A stretch of 21,082 bases of DNA from an uncultured Bacteroidales bacterium (GCA_937901225.1 CALCGX010000070.1:1-21082), one strand, 5' to 3'; counted from the stretch's first letter, positions 12,931 to 20,918 are shown. A program made the numbers and translations. The notes: a model not told the origin generated them from the sequence alone.

Positions 12931-13874
12931 TGAATACGAAAATAATTAAACTAATAGCTGATTATTTACAAGAGTGTTTACAGCGGCAGATACATGTAGG
13001 TAAATTACCTGCAAAACTCACAATGCGTTTACCGATGGTTATTACAGGTGCATTTGATTTGTTGATGGTAGAATTATTTGCTAAACAGGTGGTATTTGCT
13101 ATTGATCACACAGAAACCTACTCGCCTGCACAATTAAAAAAGGTTGCAAATATTGTAAATGAACATTTAGGTATGAACTGTGTTTTTGTATTTAATCAGA
13201 TCACTGGTTACAATCAAACACGCATGGTTAAACAGGGTATTAATTTCATTGTGATAGACAAAATGATGTATATGCCAGAATTGCTAATAGATATGCGCCC
13301 TATACGTATTGCTTACGATCAAGATAGCAAAATGCCTGCCACAGCTCAACTCATTGTGCTATATCATCTAGAGTGTTCTGCTATTATAGAAATGCCGATT
13401 GCCGAAATTGCAGAACGCATGCATGTTTCGTATGCTACATGCAATAAGGCATTAACTTGGCTGCGCGGGCATAACTTAGCGATTGAAACCAAAGTTGGGA
13501 AGTGCAAACTCATATCCTTAGAAACTGATAAATGGGGATTGTGGAACAATGCATCAAAGTATATGTATAGCCCTATAGAACGCGTTCTATATACGGATAA
13601 AACATTGGATATCCGAAGCGGGTATAATGCTTTGGCAACCTATTCTCATCTGATGCGTACAGACGAGCAAGTATTTGCTTGGGGAGATGCCGTTCCAGAC
13701 TCTTTCTCGAAAGAAGAAAACGATGTCATAGTGGAAATTTGGCGTTATCATCCTCAAACACTCAGCAATACAGGAGTAGTTGACCCGCTATCTTTATACC
13801 TTATATTGAAAGATGATGACGATGAACGAGTAAGTATGGAGTTAGATTATATGTTGCATCAAGTATTGGATTGA
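12927..13874 (+). CDS. Winged-helix protein of AbiEi/MarR-like type, putative antitoxin
   Basis: A 315-residue protein (start 12927 or the adjacent ATG 12930). Residues ~15-115 form a mixed alpha/beta part (MRLPMVITGAFDLLMVELFA, then VFVFNQITGYNQTRMVKQGI), residues ~135-195 a winged helix: SAIIEMPIAEIAERMHVSYA and TCNKALTWLRGHNLAIETKV. The C-terminal ~110 residues are acidic and end in a helix. It is followed after one base by an AbiEii-like nucleotidyltransferase, the arrangement of type IV AbiE-like toxin-antitoxin operons, where a winged-helix protein represses the operon. This assignment rests on position and the helix-turn-helix, not on recognised AbiEi motifs. It may instead be an ordinary autorepressor. 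Confidence 0.65.
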   Translation: MMNTKIIKLIADYLQECLQRQIHVGKLPAKLTMRLPMVITGAFDLLMVELFAKQVVFAIDHTETYSPAQLKKVANIVNEHLGMNCVFVFNQITGYNQTRMVKQGINFIVIDKMMYMPELLIDMRPIRIAYDQDSKMPATAQLIVLYHLECSAIIEMPIAEIAERMHVSYATCNKALTWLRGHNLAIETKVGKCKLISLETDKWGLWNNASKYMYSPIERVLYTDKTLDIRSGYNALATYSHLMRTDEQVFAWGDAVPDSFSKEENDVIVEIWRYHPQTLSNTGVVDPLSLYLILKDDDDERVSMELDYMLHQVLD

Positions 13875-13875
13875 T

Positions 13876-14640
13876 ATGAACGGATTAGAAAAATTCAAAG
13901 AATATTTTGCAGATTATTCTGCTAATTACGTAGTTATTGGTGGTACCGCTTGTGGATTATATGCAGATCTCTATGCACAAACACCTCGCGTAACTCACGA
14001 TATAGATACGGTGCTAGTCGTGGAAGCATTGACATCAGATTTTGGCAAAAAGTTTTGGCAGTTTGTTAAAGATGCTGGATATAGTTGCAAGGAAACTAGC
14101 CAAGGCGAACACGAGCATTATCGTTTTCGTTTTCCTGCTTCCGCTGATTTTCCAGAACAAGTAGAACTATTCTCACGAGATATCGGTATTCTTGCCGCTC
14201 CCGAAAATACCCGCTTAACTCCTATTCCAATGGATGATGACCTATCCAGTCTATCTGCTATCTTGATGAACGAAGCATACTACAATTATACTATCACACA
14301 TAGCGAAGTGATTGACGGGGTGCACGTGGCGCAACGTGATAGTCTTATTTGCCTTAAATGTCGTGCGTATATTGACCTTGCCAATCGTCGCATAATGGGG
14401 GAAGCGATAGATAGCCGAAAAATCAACAAGCACAAACGCGATGTCTTCCGTTTGGTAGCCATGTTAGAACCAGTTGCACATTACGCTGTTCCTGTTGACC
14501 TGCTACGTGATATACGTACATTCGCAAACATGGTTCAAACAGATATGCCTAATATAGATATGCTTAAGGCCATTGGTATTCACGGAACCTCGGCAGATGA
14601 GGTACTACAACAATTACTTAATGCTTTTTTCGAAGAATAA
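13876..14640 (+). CDS. AbiEii/AbiGii-like nucleotidyltransferase, putative toxin
   Basis: A 254-residue protein with the polymerase-beta-like nucleotidyltransferase core: YVVIGGTACGLY (GG at 22-23) and, about 20 residues later, THDIDTVLVV (D42 and D44). This is the GG-x-DxD layout of the DUF1814/AbiEii group. The C-terminal half (SRKINKHKRDVFRLVAMLEP) is helical and has the K-x-RD-xFR-L segment often seen in AbiEii proteins. Such enzymes transfer nucleotides to RNA or protein targets; MenT and AbiEii toxins act this way. It lies between the winged-helix gene (1-base gap) and a phosphoesterase gene (1-base overlap), implying one operon with fixed stoichiometry. Target unknown. Confidence 0.75.
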   Translation: MNGLEKFKEYFADYSANYVVIGGTACGLYADLYAQTPRVTHDIDTVLVVEALTSDFGKKFWQFVKDAGYSCKETSQGEHEHYRFRFPASADFPEQVELFSRDIGILAAPENTRLTPIPMDDDLSSLSAILMNEAYYNYTITHSEVIDGVHVAQRDSLICLKCRAYIDLANRRIMGEAIDSRKINKHKRDVFRLVAMLEPVAHYAVPVDLLRDIRTFANMVQTDMPNIDMLKAIGIHGTSADEVLQQLLNAFFEE

Positions 14641-15398
14641 TGCCTTGTCTCTACACATATCCCTATGCTAAGTCAGTAGTCGTATGCGGTGATATTCATG
14701 GCGATTTTATTCCGCTTGTCTATAAAATGTGCGTGCAATATGATATGCATGACACCTTAGTTATTGTGGCAGGAGATTGTGGGTTTGGATTTGAGAAACC
14801 TGCCCATTATGAGCAAGTTTTTCGACGAATTGAGAAGCGATTAGTAAAGAATAATTGCTGGATAGCAATGCTACGTGGCAATCATGACGATCCATCCTAT
14901 TTTTTTGAAAAAAAGATAAATCACCAACGATTTTGCACTATACCTGATTATGCTATAGTAGAAGCTTGCGGACATCACATTCTTTGTGTCGGAGGAGCTA
15001 TCAGTATCGACCGCAGTTTTCGTATAGAAAAAATGCGTCGTCATCCAGATAAACACTACTATTGGTCTAATGAGGCTGTGCGCTATGATAGCACTATAGT
15101 AGATGAAATTTTGCAAAGCGGTATTCAAGTTGATATTGTTGTCACGCATACAGCTCCTTCATTCTGTGAGTTCCTATCAAAGGCGGGCTTAAGTGAATGG
15201 GCGGTGCGTGATTCTGACTTGCTGCAAGATTGTGAAAACGAGCGTCAACAGATGGATAATCTTTTGCTACATCTTCGTCGTAACAATCATCCATTAGCAC
15301 ATTGGTACTATGGGCATTTTCATCACTCTTGGCATTCTGAAATAGATGGAATCCTTTACAAAATGTTGGACATTATGGAAATGATTGAAGTAGATTAA
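14640..15398 (+). CDS. Calcineurin-like metallophosphoesterase
   Basis: A 252-residue enzyme with all five metal-site motifs: GDIHG (17-21), GDCGFG (45-50), GNHDD (80-84), VTHTAP (169-173) and GHFH (225-228). It should be a binuclear metal phosphoesterase in the cytoplasm; there is no signal peptide. Its ATG shares one base with the TAA stop of the nucleotidyltransferase, so the two are translationally coupled. I infer that it may hydrolyse a phosphodiester or nucleotide product made by its neighbour; substrate cannot be read from the sequence. The unit ends at a strong hairpin at 15399-15442. Confidence 0.85.
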   Translation: MPCLYTYPYAKSVVVCGDIHGDFIPLVYKMCVQYDMHDTLVIVAGDCGFGFEKPAHYEQVFRRIEKRLVKNNCWIAMLRGNHDDPSYFFEKKINHQRFCTIPDYAIVEACGHHILCVGGAISIDRSFRIEKMRRHPDKHYYWSNEAVRYDSTIVDEILQSGIQVDIVVTHTAPSFCEFLSKAGLSEWAVRDSDLLQDCENERQQMDNLLLHLRRNNHPLAHWYYGHFHHSWHSEIDGILYKMLDIMEMIEVD

Positions 15399-15442
15399 TT
15401 AATGCCACGCGAGGGTACATGGACACCCTCGCGTGGTATTAA
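15399..15442. terminator. Bidirectional terminator hairpin
   Basis: An 18-bp stem with one G-U pair around CCACGCGAGGGT (15405-15416) and ACCCTCGCGTGG (15425-15436), extended by TTAAT/ATTAA. It starts one base after the phosphoesterase stop and lies between convergent units. Confidence 0.8.
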
Positions 15443-15480
15443 ATTCTCTATTTAGAACCTAGTGAACTTGTTCGGCAAAC

Positions 15481-15505
15481 AACTTGTTCCATTTTGGAAC
15501 TAGTT
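15481..15505 (-). terminator. Possible terminator of the adaptor gene
   Basis: AACTTGTTCC (15481-15490) pairs with GGAACTAGTT (15496-15505) with one mismatch, immediately after the adaptor stop. The following minus-strand sequence is only mildly T-rich (TGTTTG). Confidence 0.4.
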
Positions 15506-15508
15506 ATC

Positions 15509-16765
15509 TCAGAACTTCAATTTCTCGCTATTGCCAAATTTCTCGTAGCCTGAGATAATGACACGGTCGCCTGGGTGGAGACCTTCGATGACTTCGTAGT
15601 ACTGCGGATTTTGGCGACTGAGGCGAATATCTCGGCGAGTAGCCCCTTTACCATCCGCATCCATCACATAGATCCATCGTCCGCCTGTGGTCTGGAAGAA
15701 TGCGCCACGAGGGATAAGCAAGGCTTGTTCTGACTCACCCAATTGCAAGTTCAGATAATATGTCTGACCGCTGCGGATATTGTCGGGCTGTGCGCCCACG
15801 AACTTCAAGTCGGCACGGAACTTACCATTGCGCACCTCTGGATAGACCTTGCGCACCACCGCACGGAACTGTTCATCACGGCGCTCGAAAGTCGCCTCTA
15901 AGCCTGCCGCCACGCGGTCGATATAATGTTCGTCGAGTTGCGCCTCGATCTTGTAGTTGCCAAGGTCATTGATTTGTCCAATCTTGGTGCCTTGGGCAAT
16001 GGATTGTCCGAGTGTGGCTTCCAGCAGTCCAAGTTCGCCATCAATAGGCGCTTTGATAGTGAGGTTGTCTTTGCGGCGGCGAATCATCTGCATATTGAGG
16101 CGCATATTGGCAAGGCTCTCTTGCATCTGGCTGACTTGCACACTGCGGTAGAGACTATCTTGCTCAGCACGGTGATTGACCAGTTGCAGGCGTTGTTGTG
16201 CCAAACGGTGGTCCTCCTCCGCACGGAGGTATTCCTCACGAGCAATGAGTTGGTCGGCATACAGTGCACGCTGCGCCTCGGCGGTGCGGCGGGTGCGTTC
16301 CACCTCCATTGCCAGTTGCAAACGCTCTTGTTCCAGACTGAGTTTCTGCTGCTCCATAGAGATGAGGGTGTTGCGCAGAAGGTTCTCTTTCTCAGCGAGT
16401 TCGGCTTCGGAGTTGAGGATTTGCAGGTCGAGGTTGTCGTTGCTGAGCACCAGTATGCGGTCGCCTGCCTTGACATGCGCACCCTCTTCCACGATAATCT
16501 CTTGCACGACACCGCCTTCGAGTGGCGAGAGTTGGATAGTGGTCATGGGTTGCACTTGTCCGTTGAGACGGATGTAGTCGTTGAACTCGCCTTCGGTAAC
16601 GGTGGCAATGGTGAGCGTGTCGGGGTCGATACGCATAGCACCATTGCTGCTACGCGCAAGGAGAACAATGAGCAGTACAGCCACTGCTGAGCCCAACCAA
16701 TAGGGCAATGCTTTGAGGGTAAAGGCACGGGCAATGCCTTTTTTCTTTTCGATGATTTTATCCAT
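15509..16765 (-). CDS. HlyD/AcrA-like periplasmic adaptor (membrane fusion protein)
   Basis: A 418-residue protein: cytoplasmic N-terminus (DKIIEKKKGIARAFTLKA), one membrane segment (~21-42), lipoyl-like half GGVVQEIIVEEGAHVKAGDR (~84-103), a helical coiled-coil hairpin (~115-225, rich in Glu, Gln, Arg and Leu), the returning lipoyl half NLTIKAPIDGELG, a beta-barrel and a C-terminal part GLHPGDRVIISGYEKFGNSE. This is the layout of MacA/HlyD-type adaptors that join an ABC permease to a TolC channel. It is alone in its unit but carries the same sigma-54 promoter and operators as the permease and TolC units, so it is very probably the adaptor of that pump. Confidence 0.9.
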   Translation of the reverse strand: MDKIIEKKKGIARAFTLKALPYWLGSAVAVLLIVLLARSSNGAMRIDPDTLTIATVTEGEFNDYIRLNGQVQPMTTIQLSPLEGGVVQEIIVEEGAHVKAGDRILVLSNDNLDLQILNSEAELAEKENLLRNTLISMEQQKLSLEQERLQLAMEVERTRRTAEAQRALYADQLIAREEYLRAEEDHRLAQQRLQLVNHRAEQDSLYRSVQVSQMQESLANMRLNMQMIRRRKDNLTIKAPIDGELGLLEATLGQSIAQGTKIGQINDLGNYKIEAQLDEHYIDRVAAGLEATFERRDEQFRAVVRKVYPEVRNGKFRADLKFVGAQPDNIRSGQTYYLNLQLGESEQALLIPRGAFFQTTGGRWIYVMDADGKGATRRDIRLSRQNPQYYEVIEGLHPGDRVIISGYEKFGNSEKLKF

Positions 16766-16780
16766 GATGTTTATTTAGAT

Positions 16781-16826
16781 GTTAGACCGTTTTACTATTA
16801 GATCGCGATGCTGTTGGATGTTAGAC
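16781..16826. repeat. Short GTTAGAC-type repeats in the adaptor leader
   Basis: GATGTTAGACC (16779-16788), ATTAGATCGCGATG (16798-16811) and GGATGTTAGAC (16817-16826) are related units, also found inside the TolC gene at 20066-20120. They fall in the untranslated leader and look like a dispersed low-complexity repeat family. Confidence 0.4.
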
Positions 16827-16866
16827 TTCGCCTTTCATCGCGCAGCGCGTTCTTATATTCTTATTG

Positions 16867-16881
16867 GCAAAGTGCGTGCCA
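16867..16881 (-). promoter_or_regulatory. Sigma-54 promoter, copy 2 (adaptor gene)
   Basis: On the minus strand TGGCACGCACTTTGC, identical over 15 bases to copy 1. The leader to the ATG at 16765 is about 90 bases; its start (AAGAACGCGC) also resembles that of copy 1. Confidence 0.8.
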
Positions 16882-16935
16882 AAACATGTAAATTGCTGAT
16901 AGTGAATACAATGCTATTTTGGCACCTCGTGCATA

Positions 16936-16975
16936 TGTAAAGAAACTTTACAATTGAGTGTAAAGGGATTTGACA
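16936..16975 (-). promoter_or_regulatory. Paired enhancer-type operators, copy 2
   Basis: TGTAAAGAAACTTTACA (16936-16952) and TGTAAAGGGATTTGACA (16959-16975), identical to copy 1 including the spacer. A third weaker site (TGTAAACTCTACTTTACA, 16994-17011) with one extra central base follows. Confidence 0.75.
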
Positions 16976-17045
16976 AAATTAGTTTGGTTATTGTGTAAAC
17001 TCTACTTTACATTTTTTACTTTTTATGGGTCAAGTTCTGCTCAGC

Positions 17046-17076
17046 TTTGGTATGTAAGATATTTGTTGTACCTTTG
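17046..17076 (+). promoter_or_regulatory. Bacteroidetes promoter of the LRR gene
   Basis: TTTG (17046-17049), 19-bp spacer, TACCTTTG (17069-17076). This places the start of the gene at the ATG at 17101 rather than the upstream in-frame ATG at 17047. Confidence 0.7.
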
Positions 17077-17100
17077 CCTGCGGTTAAAATTATTATTGTT

Positions 17101-17649
17101 ATGAAGAAACTTATATTTCCAAATACTTGTATAAATATTAGGCATCGTGCAATTGAAGATTCCAACATTGAAGAAGTCTATATTTCGAGATTTGTTAAGA
17201 ATATAGAACCAGGAGCTTTTTTAACTTCTACAATTGATAAATTTATTATAGAACCTGAAAATCAGTATTATGAAATACCTGCCAATAGTAATTGTATTGT
17301 AAGGAAACGCCTTGCACGGCTAGTAGTTACGGGCAGAAACTTTCTTATTCCATCAAGCGTAAAGCAATTAGGCTCTCTTTCTATTGTTATAAATAGGAAC
17401 TCTATTTCTAAAGTACTCAGAATTCCAGAGGGAGTAGAAAGATTATGTCCTTTATGTATTAGTGTAAATTGTTATTCTAACTTAGAATTGCATTTACCCT
17501 CAACGATAAAACGGATAGACTATCAAGAGTGGACAGATGAATGTAATAGTATCAAAAAAATAGTTGTCCCAAAAGGACATAAAAAAAGGTTTTCTATGAT
17601 GAAACACTTAAAAGAATTGAAGCATATTATAGTTGAAGTGGGAGAATAA
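17101..17649 (+). CDS. Small BspA-like leucine-rich-repeat protein
   Basis: A 182-residue protein, start chosen downstream of the promoter box. It lacks a signal peptide. Repeated segments such as HRAIEDSNIEEVYISRFVKN, LVVTGRNFLIPSSVKQLGSL and KVLRIPEGVERL follow the I-P-x-x-V-x-x-I/L pattern of the LRR_5 (BspA-type) repeats common in Bacteroidetes, though the repeats are irregular. A basic C-terminus (KGHKKRFSMMKHLKELKHII) ends it. Most BspA proteins are large and secreted, so this short cytoplasmic form may be a remnant or an independent small binding protein. It is monocistronic. Confidence 0.6.
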   Translation: MKKLIFPNTCINIRHRAIEDSNIEEVYISRFVKNIEPGAFLTSTIDKFIIEPENQYYEIPANSNCIVRKRLARLVVTGRNFLIPSSVKQLGSLSIVINRNSISKVLRIPEGVERLCPLCISVNCYSNLELHLPSTIKRIDYQEWTDECNSIKKIVVPKGHKKRFSMMKHLKELKHIIVEVGE

Positions 17650-17668
17650 CTTTGGATCTATAACTTAA

Positions 17669-17700
17669 TTTGCTCATGTCAAAATAAATCACTATCTTTG
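17669..17700 (+). promoter_or_regulatory. Bacteroidetes promoter of the gene at 17720
   Basis: TTTG (17669-17672), 20-bp spacer, TATCTTTG (17693-17700), 20 bases before the ATG. Confidence 0.75.
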
Positions 17701-17719
17701 CACCAAATTTATTTACCCT

Positions 17720-18577
17720 ATGTACGACAATTATCCTCAATCCTTTTTAGACTTGCTTAAAAGTGAGCATGATTACATCGGTCAAGGCAATCCAAATGCC
17801 AAGATACTTATTATTGGTAAAGAATGCTCTGAATCTGAAAAAGAGATGACAGATAACAATTTTAATGATTGGAAGAAAAATTGTGCAGAAGATACAACTA
17901 TAGACACAATACCCAATGGTATTACCTTAAATCCTTTAAATCCGTTCAATTTCTTACGCTATCAAGTAAGAGGAAATAATAGTCCTACATGGGATGGTTA
18001 TCAAACTATGATAAATATGTTTCTGCCTGAAGAACAAAAAGTGAAAAAAGGAGAAGCATATAACTTTTGGCGATATTGTTTCATAACCGAATTAAGTGCC
18101 TATAATTTAGATAAAAGTTACAATAAACGCTTTGACGAGACCGCGAATTCAATAGAACAACGAATTTCTGAACAAGGCATCTTAAGGCATGATTTCTTCC
18201 AACAATTTCCTATTATTATCTTTGCCATTCATAGGTATCATGACTATTATCTGTCAAAAGATGGGCATAAAATAACCGATTTTATGGGAATTAGAAAAGG
18301 AACACAAGAGGATTTTTACTATACATACGATGGCATGTTGATACCTGATAAGGTGTACGCTTCATACGAAGATAAGAGTTCGATTCTTAGGTATAATAGC
18401 AATAGTTTATCTAATCCCAATGGTATGAAGAAAGGTGAATTTATAAATGTTCATCATAGTAGCAATGGTAAACATATAATATTGCACACCAACCATTCTT
18501 TGCGTAATGGATCTACTCTTCATTCGAACGCATATTATACAACAATATATGAGTTATGTAGAGATTTTATAAGATAA
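17720..18577 (+). CDS. Unknown protein with possible uracil-DNA-glycosylase-like fold
   Basis: A 285-residue cytoplasmic protein of no family I can name with certainty. The early segment NPNAKILIIGKECSESEKEM resembles the first motif region of the uracil-DNA glycosylase superfamily (usually ...ILIIGEAPG), and the late GKHIILHTNHSLRNG could be the equivalent of the C-terminal H-P/S motif. The middle part is polar with many aromatic residues (EAYNFWRYCFITELSAYNLD). The catalytic identity cannot be confirmed from sequence alone. It has its own promoter and no operon partner. Confidence 0.6.
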   Translation: MYDNYPQSFLDLLKSEHDYIGQGNPNAKILIIGKECSESEKEMTDNNFNDWKKNCAEDTTIDTIPNGITLNPLNPFNFLRYQVRGNNSPTWDGYQTMINMFLPEEQKVKKGEAYNFWRYCFITELSAYNLDKSYNKRFDETANSIEQRISEQGILRHDFFQQFPIIIFAIHRYHDYYLSKDGHKITDFMGIRKGTQEDFYYTYDGMLIPDKVYASYEDKSSILRYNSNSLSNPNGMKKGEFINVHHSSNGKHIILHTNHSLRNGSTLHSNAYYTTIYELCRDFIR

Positions 18578-18610
18578 CTGATATATTATTCTAATAAACC
18601 TAATAGTCAC

Positions 18611-18634
18611 AAAAGTTCCATAGATCTCCTATGG
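18611..18634 (-). terminator. Hairpin between the unknown gene and higA
   Basis: CCATAG (18618-18623) pairs with CTATGG (18629-18634), loop ATCTC, followed on the minus strand by AACTTTTGTG. It is a short stem and a weak terminator candidate for the higBA unit. Confidence 0.4.
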
Positions 18635-18658
18635 TGCTCCCGAAACGCGCAGGGGAAT

Positions 18659-19027
18659 TTACACTCCCAATACAATAGAAGGGGAGATGTTAAGTTTTTG
18701 GCTTATTGTTCGAGCGAGCGAGAGGCTGGGCTCTACTTTACCGTGCATGATTTCACTCAAACGAGGGGCACTGATACCAAGCATTGCTGCCACTTTGGTT
18801 TGAGTCAATCCCATTTCAAACATGCGCAGTTTGATAGTAGCAACTAATGTAGGTTTACCTATCGGATAATGTATATCCTCGTAATCCGCCACAAGGTTAG
18901 AGATAAGCGCCAATTCGATATTTTCTGGGCTATCCTCTGGAATATTATCTCCCCATGTCAACGGAAGCAATTCTTCTATACGAGCAAGCATTGCTTCGTA
19001 TTCTTTTTGTGTCTTGATAGCTGTCAT
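18659..19027 (-). CDS. higA: HigA-type antitoxin
   Basis: A 122-residue antitoxin. Residues ~62-115 are an XRE-type helix-turn-helix (IKLRMFEMGLTQTKVAAMLG, then ISAPRLSEIMHGKVEPSLSL), preceded by an acidic N-terminal helix part that normally wraps the toxin (MTAIKTQKEYEAMLARIEEL). This is the long COG5499-type HigA. It follows the toxin gene after 4 bases, with toxin first, the usual higBA order. It should neutralise HigB and repress the promoter. Confidence 0.88.
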   Translation of the reverse strand: MTAIKTQKEYEAMLARIEELLPLTWGDNIPEDSPENIELALISNLVADYEDIHYPIGKPTLVATIKLRMFEMGLTQTKVAAMLGISAPRLSEIMHGKVEPSLSLARTISQKLNISPSIVLGV

Positions 19028-19031
19028 ATCG

Positions 19032-19328
19032 TTATAAATTTGAAATATCTGTTATTTTGTCGTATTCGGCATGCGTGCCAACAAAGCGAATATATACTAA
19101 TTGAGGGGTAAATTTGATGACTACCACCAGTCGAAAATCATTGCCTTTGATATTAAATACATAATGTTGATTTCCTACATAGTCCACGGAATTAAAAGTT
19201 TGGCGGATGTCTGTCAAGTTATTCCATTGTGCATCTTCTGTCTTGGCGTACCAATCCTCTAAAGCATCTTTAGCTTGCGGATGTGTTGTATAGTATTCAA
19301 CCAATGCCTGTTTCTTAATGACCCTCAT
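19032..19328 (-). CDS. higB: HigB-type mRNA interferase toxin
   Basis: A 98-residue RelE-fold toxin of the HigB family, recognisable from HPQAKDALEDWYAKTEDAQW, then the YVFNIKGNDFRLVVVIKF strand pair and the C-terminal YIRFVGTHAEYDKI. Toxins of this group cut ribosome-bound mRNA. Length is normal and no key residue seems lost, so it is probably active. It is preceded by a -7 box TATCTTTG (19360-19353). Confidence 0.9.
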   Translation of the reverse strand: MRVIKKQALVEYYTTHPQAKDALEDWYAKTEDAQWNNLTDIRQTFNSVDYVGNQHYVFNIKGNDFRLVVVIKFTPQLVYIRFVGTHAEYDKITDISNL

Positions 19329-19352
19329 AGTCCTATTCGTTCAATTACTCTG

Positions 19353-19360
19353 CAAAGATA
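19353..19360 (-). promoter_or_regulatory. Promoter -7 box of higBA
   Basis: TATCTTTG on the minus strand, 25 bases before the higB ATG. The -33 position carries only TTTT rather than TTTG. Confidence 0.5.
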
Positions 19361-19468
19361 ATGCCATTTTTCCAAATAACAAAATATTTTTACGAAAAAG
19401 TGTAATTTTTTGCTTGTTTTTTACATTTTATAGGCAAAAACACATCATTTTCGGCTCATTTCGTTACT

Positions 19469-20818
19469 TTAGAGTTGTTCAAGATAAGGGGTGCCGTTGT
19501 AGTAGCGGACTACGCAGGATTTGATGAAGTACTTCAGCTGGGCGTTGAGGTGCTCGGCTTGGGCATTGAGGTGATTGTCAGATGAGGTCTTGAGTTCGAG
19601 GGGAGAGATGAGCCCTTGCTCGAACTTCTTGCTGTTGATGGCGTATGCCTCCTTTTGCGCTTTGGCTCGGCGGTCGGCTTGCTTGAGGGCTGCCATTGCA
19701 CCATCACGGTCTTGCACAGCACGCGCCATCTCTGCCTCTACCTCGCGCAGCGTTTGGCGATACTCGGCTTCGGCACGGCGGTAGGCGTTTTTCTTGCGCA
19801 CGATATTCGACTGGCGCGATAAGCCATCGTAGATAGGGATAGACAAAGACAACTGCACATACTCGCCGCTGTTGTTGATGAACTGACTGGCAAAAGGCAT
19901 GGCTACATAGTCTTGGGTACGGGGATAGGTGTAGTAGCCCGTTGACCAACCGCCTGAGAGGGAGAGAGATGGAGCCAATCGCCAACGCGCCGTACTGAGG
20001 TCGAGTTGGGCGTTAGCCATGCGATAGGCAGCCAGTTCGACGGATGGGTGGTGAAGAGCTTCGCTGTTAGATACTAGACCGCCTGCGGCTGTTAGACCAC
20101 TCGCCTGGCTTGTTGTTAGCTTCTCGGTACTCTGGAGGTCTATGAGCAATTCGTGGTCTTCCTCCCACAGCATGAGGTCCTGAAGGGTCATGCGGGCGTC
20201 GTTGAGTTGGTTGGTCATGGTGATGTATTGATACTCGCGCTCGGCAAGGTCGGCTTCGAGTTGGATGACATCGGCATGGCTTTTCTGCCCCAATTGTTCT
20301 TGGCGTTGTGCCAATTGCAGGTTGCTGTTGGCGGTAGCGACTTGGACTTGCAAGGCTTCGGTCATCTGAGTGAAATAGAGGACATTGCAGTATGCTTCCA
20401 TGACTGCGAGGCATATTTGGTCACGGAGTTGTTGCTCCTCTGCGATGCCCATCTTGATGGCTGTCTTGGTGATTTTGAGGTTATTGACAGCCGAAAAACC
20501 GTTGAACAGCGTGATAGCACCCGATAGGGAGTAGCCGTTGTTGAACGAGGTAGTGGAGATATAGTTGTTGGTTTCGGGGTCAATTCCGCGTCCGAAGTTC
20601 AGCGAGGCGTATGTGCCGCCTTGGATAGTAGGGGTGAAAGCACGGAGGATGGCTTCGCGGCGTGCGATGCGGGCATCGTCGTTGTTAGCGCGTTGGATTT
20701 CCATTTTCGCAGAATGGGCGATGGCATACTCCATGCAGTCGCGGAGGGAAAGGGAGGTGGCTGCGCTATGGGCGGCGCAGAGACAGAAGAGGAGAAGGAT
20801 AGTATATTGCTTTAACAT
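19469..20818 (-). CDS. TolC-like outer membrane efflux protein
   Basis: A 449-residue exported protein with a signal peptide (MLKQYTILLLFCLCAAHSAA) and the TolC/OEP pattern: SLRDCMEYAIAHSAKMEIQR at the start, long amphipathic helical hairpins (~115-215 and ~340-420), strand segments such as YISTTSFNNGYSLSGAITLF and YVQLSLSIPIYDGLSRQSNI. It should form the trimeric outer-membrane channel of the tripartite pump. Residues ~233-252 (QASGLTAAGGLVSNSEALHH) are coded by GTTAGAC-type repeat DNA and look like an in-frame insertion between the two halves. It is alone in its unit with the same sigma-54 control region as the adaptor and permeases. Confidence 0.9.
   Translation of the reverse strand: MLKQYTILLLFCLCAAHSAATSLSLRDCMEYAIAHSAKMEIQRANNDDARIARREAILRAFTPTIQGGTYASLNFGRGIDPETNNYISTTSFNNGYSLSGAITLFNGFSAVNNLKITKTAIKMGIAEEQQLRDQICLAVMEAYCNVLYFTQMTEALQVQVATANSNLQLAQRQEQLGQKSHADVIQLEADLAEREYQYITMTNQLNDARMTLQDLMLWEEDHELLIDLQSTEKLTTSQASGLTAAGGLVSNSEALHHPSVELAAYRMANAQLDLSTARWRLAPSLSLSGGWSTGYYTYPRTQDYVAMPFASQFINNSGEYVQLSLSIPIYDGLSRQSNIVRKKNAYRRAEAEYRQTLREVEAEMARAVQDRDGAMAALKQADRRAKAQKEAYAINSKKFEQGLISPLELKTSSDNHLNAQAEHLNAQLKYFIKSCVVRYYNGTPYLEQL
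20066..20120. repeat. GTTAGAC-type repeat insertion within the TolC-like gene
   Basis: GTTAGATACTAGACC, a small hairpin CCGCCTGCGG (20079-20088), GTTAGACC (20091-20098) and GTTAGC (20115-20120). Related units lie in the adaptor leader (16779-16826). It is in frame and adds ~20 small residues to the protein. Confidence 0.45.
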
Positions 20819-20848
20819 ATTAATTGATTTTGTTCTGCAATATACTAT

Positions 20849-20863
20849 TCAAAGGGCGTGCCA
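20849..20863 (-). promoter_or_regulatory. Sigma-54 promoter, copy 3 (TolC-like gene)
   Basis: On the minus strand TGGCACGCCCTTTGA: -24 half identical to copies 1 and 2, -12 half with GA in place of GC, so possibly weaker. It lies about 30 bases before the ATG at 20818. Confidence 0.7.
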
Positions 20864-20918
20864 AAATATGAAAGGTGTTGATTATCAGCGATGTGACATT
20901 TTGGCACTTGTGCGAGAG

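Noticed and set aside
15926..16690. 254-residue plus-strand frame opposite the adaptor gene
   Set aside because: Leu/Val/His-rich antisense shadow of the adaptor's coiled-coil region; no promoter or domain.
16919..16934. Plus-strand TGGCAC at 16920 (and at 20902) as divergent sigma-54 promoters
   Set aside because: The distance between GG and GC is 8 rather than 10 bases, and no gene follows in the right position.
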